Shown: positions 19,008 to 27,388 of the stretch, piece by piece
Position numbering within the stretch: the first letter of the stretch is position 1
How the letters are laid out: the number at the start of each line of letters is the position of its first letter
Origin: an uncultured Clostridia bacterium
GTDB lineage: Bacteria > Bacillota > Clostridia > Oscillospirales > Acutalibacteraceae
NCBI GenBank assembly: GCA_947623505.1
Contig: CANQGT010000003.1
Location: 107,783-171,782 of the forward strand
Direction of reading: 5' to 3'
Length of the DNA stretch: 64,000 nt
Program-made: the position numbers and the translations under genes
The notes under the pieces: generated by a model
Database searches by the model: none
What the model saw: the letters and a program-made list of their open reading frames with translations, nothing else
What the model was told of the DNA's origin: nothing

Positions 19008-20059
19008 TATAATTTCTCTATCTCTTTCATCAATTCTTCAAGCAGATTTTCTTCGGGCACTTTTCTCAATATCTTGCCCTTTTTGAATAAAAGGCCGCTG
19101 CCGTCGCCGCCCGCAACGCCTATATCGGCTTCCTTTGCCTCACCGGGGCCGTTTACGGCGCAGCCCATAACAGCCACCTTTATGGGCTTTTTGCAGTTTA
19201 CAAGGCGTTCCTCCACCTGCTTTGCAAGGCCGATAAGATCGATTTTCGTTCTGCCGCAGGTGGGGCAGGAAATAAGATAAGGGCAATCCTTTTTCAGCCC
19301 TATCGCTTTAAGTATATCGAACGCCGCGAACACCTCTTTAACGGGCGCGTCGGAAAGGCTTACCCTTATCGTGTCGCCTATTCCGCGCGTGAGTAGCGAA
19401 CCGATGCCGACGGCCGACTTTATTATTCCCATTCGCTCCGTTCCCGCCTCGGTAACGCCGAGGTGGAGCGGATAATCGCATTCCTCTGCCGCAAGCTCAT
19501 AGGCGCTTATCATTGTGTTCACATCGGAAGATTTTATTGAAATCACTATATCGTCAAAATCGAATTTTTCAAGAAGGCGTGCATGATACATCGCGGATTC
19601 AACCATAGCCGCGGGAGTAGGAGCGCCGTGCCTCGCGAGTATCTCCTTTTCAAGGCTTCCGCTGTTTACGCCTATCCTTATCGGAATCCCCTTTTGCCTG
19701 CATATATCCGCAACGGCCTTTACCCTTGAATCATCGCCGATATTGCCCGGATTTATCCTTATCTTGTCTATTCCTCTTTCAGCCGCGCCTAAAGCGAGCC
19801 GATAATCGAAATGAATATCCGCCACTAAAGGAACGTCCACGGCATTTTTGATAGGCTCGATAAGCGAAAGAGCGTTTTCGTCGGGAACGGCAAAGCGGAT
19901 TATTTGGCAGCCCGCCGCCGCAAGCTCCTTAGCCTGCTCCACGGAGCCGTTTATATCCTGCGCGGGAACGTTAAGCATAGACTGAACGAGTATAGGGGCG
20001 TCTCCGCCGATAAAAGTATTTTTAATTTTAATTTTTTTAGATTTTCTTCTTTCCGCCAT
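19007..20059 (-). CDS. ispG: 4-hydroxy-3-methylbut-2-enyl-diphosphate synthase (flavodoxin) IspG
   Basis: A 350-residue short-type bacterial IspG/GcpE. An N-terminal TIM barrel (PILVQSMLNVPAQDI; FDYRLALGAAERGIDKIRIN) is joined to a [4Fe-4S] domain with SCPTCGRTKIDL, AVMGCAVNGPGEAKEADIG (three cluster Cys and the Glu ligand). It converts MEcPP to HMBPP in the MEP isoprenoid pathway. Its neighbour dxr performs an earlier step of the same pathway, and uppS uses the product chain. Confidence 0.96.
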   Translation of the reverse strand: MAERRKSKKIKIKNTFIGGDAPILVQSMLNVPAQDINGSVEQAKELAAAGCQIIRFAVPDENALSLIEPIKNAVDVPLVADIHFDYRLALGAAERGIDKIRINPGNIGDDSRVKAVADICRQKGIPIRIGVNSGSLEKEILARHGAPTPAAMVESAMYHARLLEKFDFDDIVISIKSSDVNTMISAYELAAEECDYPLHLGVTEAGTERMGIIKSAVGIGSLLTRGIGDTIRVSLSDAPVKEVFAAFDILKAIGLKKDCPYLISCPTCGRTKIDLIGLAKQVEERLVNCKKPIKVAVMGCAVNGPGEAKEADIGVAGGDGSGLLFKKGKILRKVPEENLLEELMKEIEKL

Positions 20060-20077
20060 ATCGGCACCTCCGATTAG

Positions 20078-21118
20078 CTAAAACAACTTTGTTATATCCG
20101 AAAACGTTACGACAAACATAAGGCCGAGCAGCAAAACAAGGCCCACCGCGTTTATTATATATTCCCATTTCGGCGGCAGTTTCTTTTTCGTTACGCCCTC
20201 CGCCAAAAGCAGGAAAAACCGCCAACCGTCCAGCGCGGGTATCGGAAACAGATTAAAAAGCCCGACGTTTATCGTGAGCAGCGCCATAATCCTGAGCATT
20301 GAGGAAGCACTTGTTTTAACGGCGTCGCTCACTACCGAAACGGCTCCTATGGGACCGCTGAGGTCGGAAATGCCGTATTTACCCACGATTATATCGTGAA
20401 CCGAAAGAAACACCATTCGGGTGTATGAAATGAAATTGCTGAAAGTGGAGGAAAGCACGTTGAAGAAATTCTTTTCCTTACCCAAAATGAAAAAGTCCAT
20501 ATCTATCATCTGCATTCCCTCGAAATCCTGCGTTTCAAAAGAGACGTCGAGCCGAACCGTTTCGCCGTTTCTCTTCACGGTCATTTCAACGGTGCCGTCA
20601 TCGGAACGGGAAAGTCCCGTGAAAACATCCGTGGAAGTAAATACTCTCATACCGTCCATCGATTTTATCTCGTCGCCCGCCATAAGGCCGCTTTTGGCGC
20701 TCACGGCATTGTCCTCGAATTTTGCCACGGTGGTCGTTCCCACAAGGTTTTGACTGCATACGATGATAAGCACTATAACAAGGCCTAAAATCAAATTCAT
20801 CAGCGCGCCGGCAACAACAACGAATATTCTCGCGCCAACCTTTTTGGACGAAAAAGAGCCCTCTTTATCGGAAGCCTCGTCCTCACCCTCCATAGCGCAG
20901 TAACCGCCTATCGGTATCCAGCGCAGAGAATAAGCCGTTTCGCCCTTTTTGACCGAAAAAATCTTAGGCCCCATTCCTATGGAAAACTCGTTGACCTTAA
21001 TTTTCATAAGACGCGCGGCGACGAAATGCCCCGCCTCGTGGATAATGATTATAAGCTCAAAAAACAGTATGGCAATAAGGATGGGATAAACCGTATTCCA
21101 AACAGAAGATAAAGTCAC
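20078..21118 (-). CDS. rseP: RIP (site-2) metalloprotease RseP/RasP
   Basis: A 346-residue intramembrane zinc protease. The HExxH motif is IIIIHEAGHFVAARL (about residues 24-38), a PDZ domain lies near residues 120-200, and the third zinc ligand is in the NLFPIPALDGWRF motif near the C-terminus. The usual LDGGR is LDGWR here; the aspartate is kept. Several membrane helices are visible. The family cleaves anti-sigma factors and signal-peptide remnants. It overlaps dxr by 4 bp. Confidence 0.95.
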   Translation of the reverse strand: MTLSSVWNTVYPILIAILFFELIIIIHEAGHFVAARLMKIKVNEFSIGMGPKIFSVKKGETAYSLRWIPIGGYCAMEGEDEASDKEGSFSSKKVGARIFVVVAGALMNLILGLVIVLIIVCSQNLVGTTTVAKFEDNAVSAKSGLMAGDEIKSMDGMRVFTSTDVFTGLSRSDDGTVEMTVKRNGETVRLDVSFETQDFEGMQMIDMDFFILGKEKNFFNVLSSTFSNFISYTRMVFLSVHDIIVGKYGISDLSGPIGAVSVVSDAVKTSASSMLRIMALLTINVGLFNLFPIPALDGWRFFLLLAEGVTKKKLPPKWEYIINAVGLVLLLGLMFVVTFSDITKLF

Positions 21119-22263
21119 TTAACCGCCTCTTTAACGTATTCCCTCGCGGCGCGGTCGGCTTCAAGCACGTCGTCAAGGGTAAAGTCTTTTTTATCGGGGG
21201 CTTTCAGCATAGCCTCCCCATTAAGATATGCAATATCCGTGAATTTAATTTTTCCGTCAAGAAAAAGCTTTACGCTTTCCTCGTTCGCTCCGTTCGCGGC
21301 TGCGGGATGCAGGCCGCCCATTTCAATCGCTTTTTTGCACACGTTGATACAGCCGAAAGTATCGTAATCGGGCTCAAAGAAAGTCAGTTTTCCGTAATCG
21401 GCAAGAGAAAGAGGCTCAACGGGGCTCGGTAGCCGCTCGGGATAGGTGAGCGCGTACTGTATCGGTATCCTCATATCGGGCACGCCGAGCTGGGCTATCA
21501 TCGAATTATCCTGATAAACTATTGCCGAATGGACGACGGACTCACGGTGTATCACTATCTCTATATCCTCGTTTTTCATATCAAAAAGCCATTTTGCCTC
21601 GATAAATTCAAGCCCCTTATTCATCATAGTAGCGGAATCTATCGTTATTTTCGCGCCCATATTCCAATTTGGGTGTTTGAGCGCCTGCGACGGGGTAACG
21701 CTTTCAAGCTCTTTGAAAGTCTTTCCGAAAAACGGCCCGCCGGATGCGGTGAGGATTATCTTTTTTACAGCGGATTTTCGCGGGCTTCCCTGCATCGCCT
21801 GAAAAATGGCGGAATGCTCACTGTCCACCGGCAAAATCGAAACGCCGTATTCTTTTGCGAGTCCGGTTACAAGGCGGCCGCCCGCGACAAGCGTTTCCTT
21901 GTTCGCAAGGGCTATCGTCTTTTTTGCCATTATCGCCTCAAGGGTGGGGCGAAGCCCTATCATACCCACAACGGAATTGAGCACCGTGTCCGCGCCCTTA
22001 TATACGGCGCACTCTATCAGACCGTCCATACCCGCGGTGATTTTTATATCGGTATCCGCGAGTTTTGCTTTTAACTGAGCGGCGCTTTTTTCGTTCATCA
22101 TACAGACAAGTTCGGGCTTAAATTCCCTTGCCTGCTTTTCCATAAGTTCAACGTTTGAATTGGCCGTAAGGCATTTTATTTTATAGCCGTGCATACGGCA
22201 AACGTCAAGCGTTTGGGTGCCGATGGAGCCTGTTGAACCGAGGATTGAAATATTTTTATCCAT
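21115..22263 (-). CDS. dxr: 1-deoxy-D-xylulose 5-phosphate reductoisomerase
   Basis: About 382 residues. The NADPH-binding N-terminus is ISILGSTGSIGTQTLDV. Catalytic and metal motifs include ANKETLVAGG, PVDSEHSAIFQ (about 145) and ASGGPFFG, then HPNWNMGAKITIDSATMMNKGLE. It makes MEP from DXP, the committed step of the MEP pathway. ATG 22263 has GGAG eight bases upstream, which is preferred to an in-frame TTG at 22281 that lies upstream of this ribosome-binding site. Confidence 0.96.
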   Translation of the reverse strand: MDKNISILGSTGSIGTQTLDVCRMHGYKIKCLTANSNVELMEKQAREFKPELVCMMNEKSAAQLKAKLADTDIKITAGMDGLIECAVYKGADTVLNSVVGMIGLRPTLEAIMAKKTIALANKETLVAGGRLVTGLAKEYGVSILPVDSEHSAIFQAMQGSPRKSAVKKIILTASGGPFFGKTFKELESVTPSQALKHPNWNMGAKITIDSATMMNKGLEFIEAKWLFDMKNEDIEIVIHRESVVHSAIVYQDNSMIAQLGVPDMRIPIQYALTYPERLPSPVEPLSLADYGKLTFFEPDYDTFGCINVCKKAIEMGGLHPAAANGANEESVKLFLDGKIKFTDIAYLNGEAMLKAPDKKDFTLDDVLEADRAAREYVKEAVK

Positions 22264-22277
22264 AAAATCAACTCCGA

Positions 22278-23150
22278 TCAAAATGCCGCGAGCGCAAGAA
22301 TATACACGAGCGGAAGTGTGAAGAGAGACGAATCGAACCTATCCATAACTCCGCCGTGGCCGGGGAATATCTTTCCGAAATCCTTGACCTTGAAATTCCT
22401 CTTTAAAACAGAAGCGCTGAGATCGCCCATCATACCCATTACCGAAACGGGCAGAGCGCATACAAGCAGCAGTATTATCTTAGCGGGTTCAAGCTTTACA
22501 TCGGCAAAGAGGTTATATAGCAATATAGCAACGGCGTTCAGAATTATTGAAAAAATCACGCCGCACACCGAGCCCTCCACCGTTTTTTTAGGGCTTATGT
22601 TGGGGCTCATTTTATGCTTGCCGAACGCCATTCCTCCCAGCTGAGCGCCGACGTCGGTGCCGAGAGCGCAGATAAGAGCGAAAAAGATGAGATAAATACC
22701 GAGTTGCTCGTTATCAAAATAATCTCTTAATTTTACGAACAGTGAAAAACCGAAAGACACAAAAACGCTTGCGAAGAGCGAAATCGCCACATCTTCAAAT
22801 TTGGTGTGCGAATATCCCTTGAGCATTGCCAAAAGCATCACAAGCGTAAGTATTATAACATAAACGATTTGCGGCACGGCGTTTACGGCCTTTCCCCAAA
22901 TTTCGGCGCTTACAAGCGGCTCAAGCGCCTTTTCGCTCGCGAAGAACGGAACGCAGGCGGAAAAAGCGGTGCCGACGAACAATATAAATTTATTATTGAC
23001 TTTGGCGCATTTCATTATTTCATTTACGGCAACGGCGCACAAAAACGCCACTACCGCGATAAAAATCGGGCTGTTTATCTGCCAAACGCAAAGCGCGAGA
23101 ACGCCAAGCAGAACTATTGCCGTGATAACTCTCTGTTTCATATTCTCCAT
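22278..23150 (-). CDS. cdsA: Phosphatidate cytidylyltransferase CdsA
   Basis: A 290-residue polytopic membrane enzyme making CDP-diacylglycerol from phosphatidate and CTP. The C-terminal signature (SPKKTVEGSVCGVI; GDLSASVLKRNFKVKDFGKI; FPGHGGVMDRFDS) is complete. About eight hydrophobic helices are visible. The start may be ATG 23150 or ATG 23141 (MKQRVITAIVLL). It lies 6 bp downstream of uppS. Confidence 0.95.
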   Translation of the reverse strand: MENMKQRVITAIVLLGVLALCVWQINSPIFIAVVAFLCAVAVNEIMKCAKVNNKFILFVGTAFSACVPFFASEKALEPLVSAEIWGKAVNAVPQIVYVIILTLVMLLAMLKGYSHTKFEDVAISLFASVFVSFGFSLFVKLRDYFDNEQLGIYLIFFALICALGTDVGAQLGGMAFGKHKMSPNISPKKTVEGSVCGVIFSIILNAVAILLYNLFADVKLEPAKIILLLVCALPVSVMGMMGDLSASVLKRNFKVKDFGKIFPGHGGVMDRFDSSLFTLPLVYILALAAF

Positions 23151-23156
23151 CCGAAA

Positions 23157-23867
23157 CTATCCGCCGAATCTGCGGTTTCTGCTCTCAAAATCACGCAGCG
23201 CCTTATGAAGATCTTTCTTTTTGAAATCGGGCCATAAAACGTCGCTGTACCAAAATTCGCTGTAAGCCGCCTGCCAAAGCAGGAAATTCGACAGCCTGTG
23301 CTCGCCGCTCGGTCTGATGATAAGGTCGCAATCGGGCAGGGTATAAACATTATCCGAAATATCCTGCTCGGTTATTTTCGTTTTTCCATGCGAAATAAGG
23401 CGATTTACGGCGGAAACGATCTCCTGCCTGCCTCCGTAGTTTATGGCAAGGTTTATAAGCGTTCCGGGCTTCTCGGCGGTTTGAATCTCGGCTTCCTCCA
23501 TAAGACTGACAAGCTCGGGATCAAGCCCCTGCCTTTCGCCTATAAATTTTATTTTCATATCGTCGCTTTCTTCAATATTTTTCCTCGCGGTGATAAGAAA
23601 ATCGTGAAACAGCTTCATAAGCGTGTCTACTTCTTCCTTCGGCCTTTTCCAATTTTCCGTGGAAAAGGCGTAGAAAGTAACCTGCTCTATGCCGAGCTTT
23701 CCGCATTCCTTTGAAATATCCTTAAAAACATCGGCTCCCGCCCTATGGCCCGCTGTTCGCGGCAAGCCTCTTTTTTTGGCCCATCTGCCGTTGCCGTCCA
23801 TAATTATGCCGAGATGCCTCGGAAGAACGGAAAACCCTCCGTTTTTTTCTTTTTTCTGAAACGCCAT
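23157..23867 (-). CDS. uppS: Isoprenyl transferase / undecaprenyl diphosphate synthase
   Basis: A 236-residue cis-prenyltransferase. Motifs: HLGIIMDGNGRWAKKRGLPR (about 17), the GHRAGAD helix, TFYAFSTENWKRP (about 72) and the C-terminal DLIIRPSGEHRLSNFLLWQAAYSE. It elongates IPP units to the C55 carrier lipid for wall synthesis. It is separated from frr by 59 bp containing a GC-rich hairpin. Confidence 0.95.
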   Translation of the reverse strand: MAFQKKEKNGGFSVLPRHLGIIMDGNGRWAKKRGLPRTAGHRAGADVFKDISKECGKLGIEQVTFYAFSTENWKRPKEEVDTLMKLFHDFLITARKNIEESDDMKIKFIGERQGLDPELVSLMEEAEIQTAEKPGTLINLAINYGGRQEIVSAVNRLISHGKTKITEQDISDNVYTLPDCDLIIRPSGEHRLSNFLLWQAAYSEFWYSDVLWPDFKKKDLHKALRDFESRNRRFGG

Positions 23868-23891
23868 ATTTTGCTCTCCTTACGAAAGAAC

Positions 23892-23912
23892 GGCGGAGGT
23901 GTTTCCTCCGCC
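23892..23912 (-). terminator. GC-rich stem-loop between frr and uppS
   Basis: Arms GGCGGAGG and CCTCCGCC with a 5-nt loop, followed on the minus strand by GTTCTTTCG. The T-run is poor, so it is more likely a processing or attenuation element than a full terminator, because uppS follows immediately. Confidence 0.45.
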
Positions 23913-23926
23913 TTTTCGGAATTTAT

Positions 23927-24481
23927 TCAGATAGAAAGGATTTCCTGTTCCTTTTTCTTTTCCATTTCGTCGGACTGTTTTATATAGCCGTCGGTAGTGT
24001 CCTGAAGCTTTTTTTCGCCGTTTTTCTGGTCATCCTCGGTTATATCGCCGTTTTTCTTCATCTTTTTAAGCTCTTCCATAGAATCGCGGCGAACGTTTCT
24101 TATCGCCACTTTCGCTTCCTCGGCGCGTTTTGAAACCTCTTTAACAAGATCCCTGCGGCGTTCCTCGGTGAGCGCGGGAAAAACGAGGCGTATAACCTTG
24201 CCGTCGTTATTTGGATTTATGCCCAAATCGGAGGTGTTTATCGCTTTTTCGATGCTCTTGAGCGTGCTTGTATCCCAAGGCTGAATCATAAGCATTCGCG
24301 GCTCGGGCACACTGATCGCCGCCATCTGCCCGAGCGGAGTCGGGCAGCCGTAATAGTCTACCGTTATCCTGTCAAGCACGGAGGGATTCGCTCTGCCGGC
24401 GCGTATAGTCTTGTAATCCCTTTCGAGGGAATCAAGACATTTTTCCATTCTTTCCTTGGTTTTTTTGATAAGCTCTTCCAT
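23927..24481 (-). CDS. frr: Ribosome recycling factor
   Basis: A 184-residue RRF of normal length. It has the conserved [19 protein letters not shown] and [15 protein letters not shown] motifs, then [29 protein letters not shown]. It splits post-termination ribosomes together with EF-G. It lies 15 bp downstream of pyrH. Confidence 0.97.
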   Translation of the reverse strand: MEELIKKTKERMEKCLDSLERDYKTIRAGRANPSVLDRITVDYYGCPTPLGQMAAISVPEPRMLMIQPWDTSTLKSIEKAINTSDLGINPNNDGKVIRLVFPALTEERRRDLVKEVSKRAEEAKVAIRNVRRDSMEELKKMKKNGDITEDDQKNGEKKLQDTTDGYIKQSDEMEKKKEQEILSI

Positions 24482-24496
24482 AAATATTACCTCTCC

Positions 24497-25210
24497 TTAA
24501 TCAAAATTACGCACAAGCGTGCCTATTGCTTCTCCGCTTACCGCCTTGCAGATGTTTTCGGGATCGTCAAGATTAAAAACAAGAATTGGCATATCGTTAT
24601 CCTTGCAAAGCGAAAAAGCGGTTGAATCCATTACCTTGAGATCACGGTTTATAGTTTCCCTGAACGAAACGCGGTCAAACTTAACGGCGTCGGGATATTT
24701 ATTCGGGTCTTTATCGAATACCCCGTCAACGTTGGTGGCTTTCAGCAGAGCGTCCGCGTTTATCTCAACACTTCTCAGAGCGGCGGCGGTATCCGTTGAG
24801 AAAAACGGCGAACCCGTTCCGCAGCCGAAAATAACTATCCTGCCCTTTTCAAAATGGCGTATCGCCTTGTTTCTGATATACGGCTCGGCTATCTGGCGCA
24901 TTTCTATTGCCGTCTGCACCCTGACTACGGCGCCGAGCTGCTCAAGAGCGTCGCAAAGCGCAAGAGAGTTCATAGCTGTCGCAAGCATACCGATATGGTC
25001 GGCTCTTGTTCTGTCCATTCCCTCGCTTGTTCTGCCGCGCCAGAAGTTTCCGCCTCCGACTACTATTCCGACCTCGACTCCCATATCGGCCACTTTTTTT
25101 ATCGATTTGGATATTTTTACAACCGTATCGTTATCGATTCCTGTAGTTTTCGGCCCCGCAAGAACCTCGCCCGACAGCTTTAGAAGTATTCTTTTAAAAG
25201 CTACGCCCAT
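24497..25210 (-). CDS. pyrH: UMP kinase
   Basis: A 237-residue hexameric bacterial UMP kinase of the amino-acid-kinase family. Motifs: [58 protein letters not shown] and [14 protein letters not shown]. It phosphorylates UMP to UDP. First gene of the pyrH-frr-uppS-cdsA-dxr-rseP-ispG-polC run. ATG has GGAGG seven bases upstream. rpsB and tsf, which commonly precede pyrH, are not here. Confidence 0.97.
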   Translation of the reverse strand: MGVAFKRILLKLSGEVLAGPKTTGIDNDTVVKISKSIKKVADMGVEVGIVVGGGNFWRGRTSEGMDRTRADHIGMLATAMNSLALCDALEQLGAVVRVQTAIEMRQIAEPYIRNKAIRHFEKGRIVIFGCGTGSPFFSTDTAAALRSVEINADALLKATNVDGVFDKDPNKYPDAVKFDRVSFRETINRDLKVMDSTAFSLCKDNDMPILVFNLDDPENICKAVSGEAIGTLVRNFD

Positions 25211-25277
25211 TTTTAACCTCCGATATTTTATCTATTGGATATTTTCCGTTCTTTACCAAATAGATTTTATTATAAAT

Positions 25278-25306
25278 ATAGTAATATATTTTCCCTTTAA
25301 AGTAAA
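25278..25306 (-). promoter_or_regulatory. Candidate promoter upstream of pyrH
   Basis: On the minus strand TTTACT, 17 bases, then TACTAT in a very AT-rich stretch. Each hexamer matches consensus at four of six positions, so this is tentative. Confidence 0.35.
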
Positions 25307-25375
25307 TAGATAATATTTAAAAATGTGAATTTTCTTAACCGGGGCATCAAAAACGGATCGTGCGTAACTTTTACG

Positions 25376-25404
25376 CAAAAAAGCCGGCAGATTAAACTGC
25401 CGGC
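25376..25404 (-). terminator. Intrinsic terminator downstream of the ABC transporter genes
   Basis: Perfect 8-bp stem GCCGGCAG/CTGCCGGC with a 6-nt loop, followed on the minus strand by six T residues. It lies about 170 bp past the stop of the downstream ABC gene and separates that unit from pyrH. Confidence 0.85.
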
Positions 25405-25458
25405 AAAATTTTGGCTCTTTTTGCTGTTATTTTATCACAAATTTTCCGAAAAGCCGTC

Positions 25459-25492
25459 TGTAAAGGTATATGCCTTTACACTATAATGTCAA
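25459..25492 (-). promoter_or_regulatory. Promoter-like site overlapped by a palindrome
   Basis: On the minus strand TTGACA (25487-25492) and TATACC (25465-25470) are 16 bases apart. The -10 and spacer lie inside a palindrome with arms TGTAAAGG and CCTTTACA around a 6-nt centre (25459-25480), like an operator. A transcript from here would meet the terminator at 25404 after about 50-80 nt, or read on to pyrH. Confidence 0.4.
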
Positions 25493-25570
25493 CAGCCGCG
25501 AAGAAATTAAAATGTTTTTCAAATACTCCGTTCGCCCGAAAATACGCATTTTTCATAAAGCTTATATATT

Positions 25571-27388
25571 TTAAAGATAATATTTTGCCTGCGCGTTCCA
25601 AAGCTCGCTGTATTTTCCGTTCATATCCATAAGCTGCCTGTGCGTTCCCTTTTCGATAAGCTCAGCCCTGTCAAACACGGCTATATTATCGCAGAAAGCG
25701 CAGCTTGAAAGCCTGTGTGAGATATAAATCGCGGTTTTATTGTCCACGAACGAATTGAAACGGTTGTATATTTCGTTTTCGGCTATGGGATCAAGCGCGG
25801 CGGTCGGCTCGTCAAGAACAACAACGGGCGCGTCCTTATATAACGCTCTCGCAAGAGCGAGCTTCTGTGCCTCGCCGCCTGAAATCTCAACGCCCGATTT
25901 GTCCAAATCCTTATAGACATATGTGTCTTCCCTGCGCTCCATTTTAAGCGTTCTGTCTTTTATATTCGCCTTGTCAAGCGAATCATATAGCTTTTCTTTA
26001 TCATAATCCCCGCCCGACGCGACATTATGGGCAAGCGTTTCCGAAAAAATTTTGAAATCCTGAAAAACGACGGAATAAAGCCCGATTATGCTTTCCCTCG
26101 TATATTCTTTAATATTTACGCCGTTTATCAGAATTTCGCCCTCTGTGGCGTCATAAAGCCTGCACATCAGCTTTATAAAAGTTGTTTTGCCGCTTCCGTT
26201 TCTTCCGACTACCGCAAGATGCTCGCCGTTGCGGATTTTGATATTTATATTTTTAAGCGCGTATGAACGAGCATTCGGATACTTAAACGAAACGCCTTTA
26301 AATTCAATTTCAAATTGTTTGCCGTCAAGCTCTTTATCGCCGTAGGTCATATTGTCGGCGGCGTTCACTATTTCAAAATAGTAATTTACCAACGGCACCA
26401 TTTCGGCGGTTTTTCCGAAAGTGGCGGCCATTTTCATAATGCCGCCGATTATCTGCATAAATGAACCGCAGTAGAGCACGAGAGAGCCGACGCCGAACAA
26501 TCCGTAAAGACCTTTAACACCGATAAACAGATAAATTCCGAAACCGACAAACGCGCCGAGAATCGCTACAAAGGAGCTTGATCTCGCGCTGCGAAACGAG
26601 GCTTTTTTGAGTATTTTTTCGCCGTCCGTAAGCAACTTATCCGTCGCGGAGTGCTCTATCATATCCTGCTCTTTGTAAAGGCGTATTTCCTTGCCTGTTT
26701 TATAATCCGAAAACATATTAAGGAAATAAAGAAACAGCCTGTCGAGCCTTGAATACTCGTCGCCCGCCTTAAACCACGCCTTATTCATCTGCAGCGCGAC
26801 GACAAGAATAATGACGGCCATAACGGCTATCGCGGCAAAAATCGTCAGTAAAAACACGGGCTTTTCAAAATAACTTTCGCCCGTTGCGGTCAGGCCGATT
26901 TTAAACAGCGGAGCAACGATAATTACGGATATAACTATCGTTACGGCGCCGGAAATGAAATCGCGCAGCATCCACGAAAATTGAACGAAGGAAGAAAAAA
27001 CTCTGTCCTGCGCCTCGGAATGCTTATGGATAAGCTCCTTGAAATCGCCGTCCTCAAGCTTTTGATAATCAATTTTGAACAGCTTTGAGGCGATGCTCTG
27101 AAGTTCTTTATTATACATAACGGAGCGATAATTATAATACATATTTTCAAGAAAATAATTGAGGAAGAACAGCACGAAATTTATGCCTACCGCCAAACCG
27201 ATATAAACGAAAAGCTCGTTCATTTTTGCGCCTGTATCAAGCAAATCAATGATTTTTGAAGTAAACCAAATATTCACGAACGGCATAACCGCCGAAACGA
27301 CAGCGAGTACAAGCGAAACTGGCAGAAGCCGTTTTTCGAGCCGATGAGTCTCTTTAAAAGCGGCAAAAACCGATTTCATTTTTTTCAT
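25571..27388 (-). CDS. ABC transporter, fused permease/ATPase half-transporter (second of pair)
   Basis: A 605-residue type IV ABC exporter half. Six membrane helices occupy about residues 1-330. The nucleotide-binding domain has Walker A GRNGSGKTT (about 393), signature SGGEAQKLALARAL (about 508), Walker B APVVVLDEPTAALDP and the H-loop YISHRLSS. It overlaps its partner by 4 bp, so the two probably form a heterodimer. No peptidase, biosynthetic or precursor gene is adjacent, so the substrate is unknown; drug, lipid or peptide export are all possible. Confidence 0.9.
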   Translation of the reverse strand: MKKMKSVFAAFKETHRLEKRLLPVSLVLAVVSAVMPFVNIWFTSKIIDLLDTGAKMNELFVYIGLAVGINFVLFFLNYFLENMYYNYRSVMYNKELQSIASKLFKIDYQKLEDGDFKELIHKHSEAQDRVFSSFVQFSWMLRDFISGAVTIVISVIIVAPLFKIGLTATGESYFEKPVFLLTIFAAIAVMAVIILVVALQMNKAWFKAGDEYSRLDRLFLYFLNMFSDYKTGKEIRLYKEQDMIEHSATDKLLTDGEKILKKASFRSARSSSFVAILGAFVGFGIYLFIGVKGLYGLFGVGSLVLYCGSFMQIIGGIMKMAATFGKTAEMVPLVNYYFEIVNAADNMTYGDKELDGKQFEIEFKGVSFKYPNARSYALKNINIKIRNGEHLAVVGRNGSGKTTFIKLMCRLYDATEGEILINGVNIKEYTRESIIGLYSVVFQDFKIFSETLAHNVASGGDYDKEKLYDSLDKANIKDRTLKMERREDTYVYKDLDKSGVEISGGEAQKLALARALYKDAPVVVLDEPTAALDPIAENEIYNRFNSFVDNKTAIYISHRLSSCAFCDNIAVFDRAELIEKGTHRQLMDMNGKYSELWNAQAKYYL

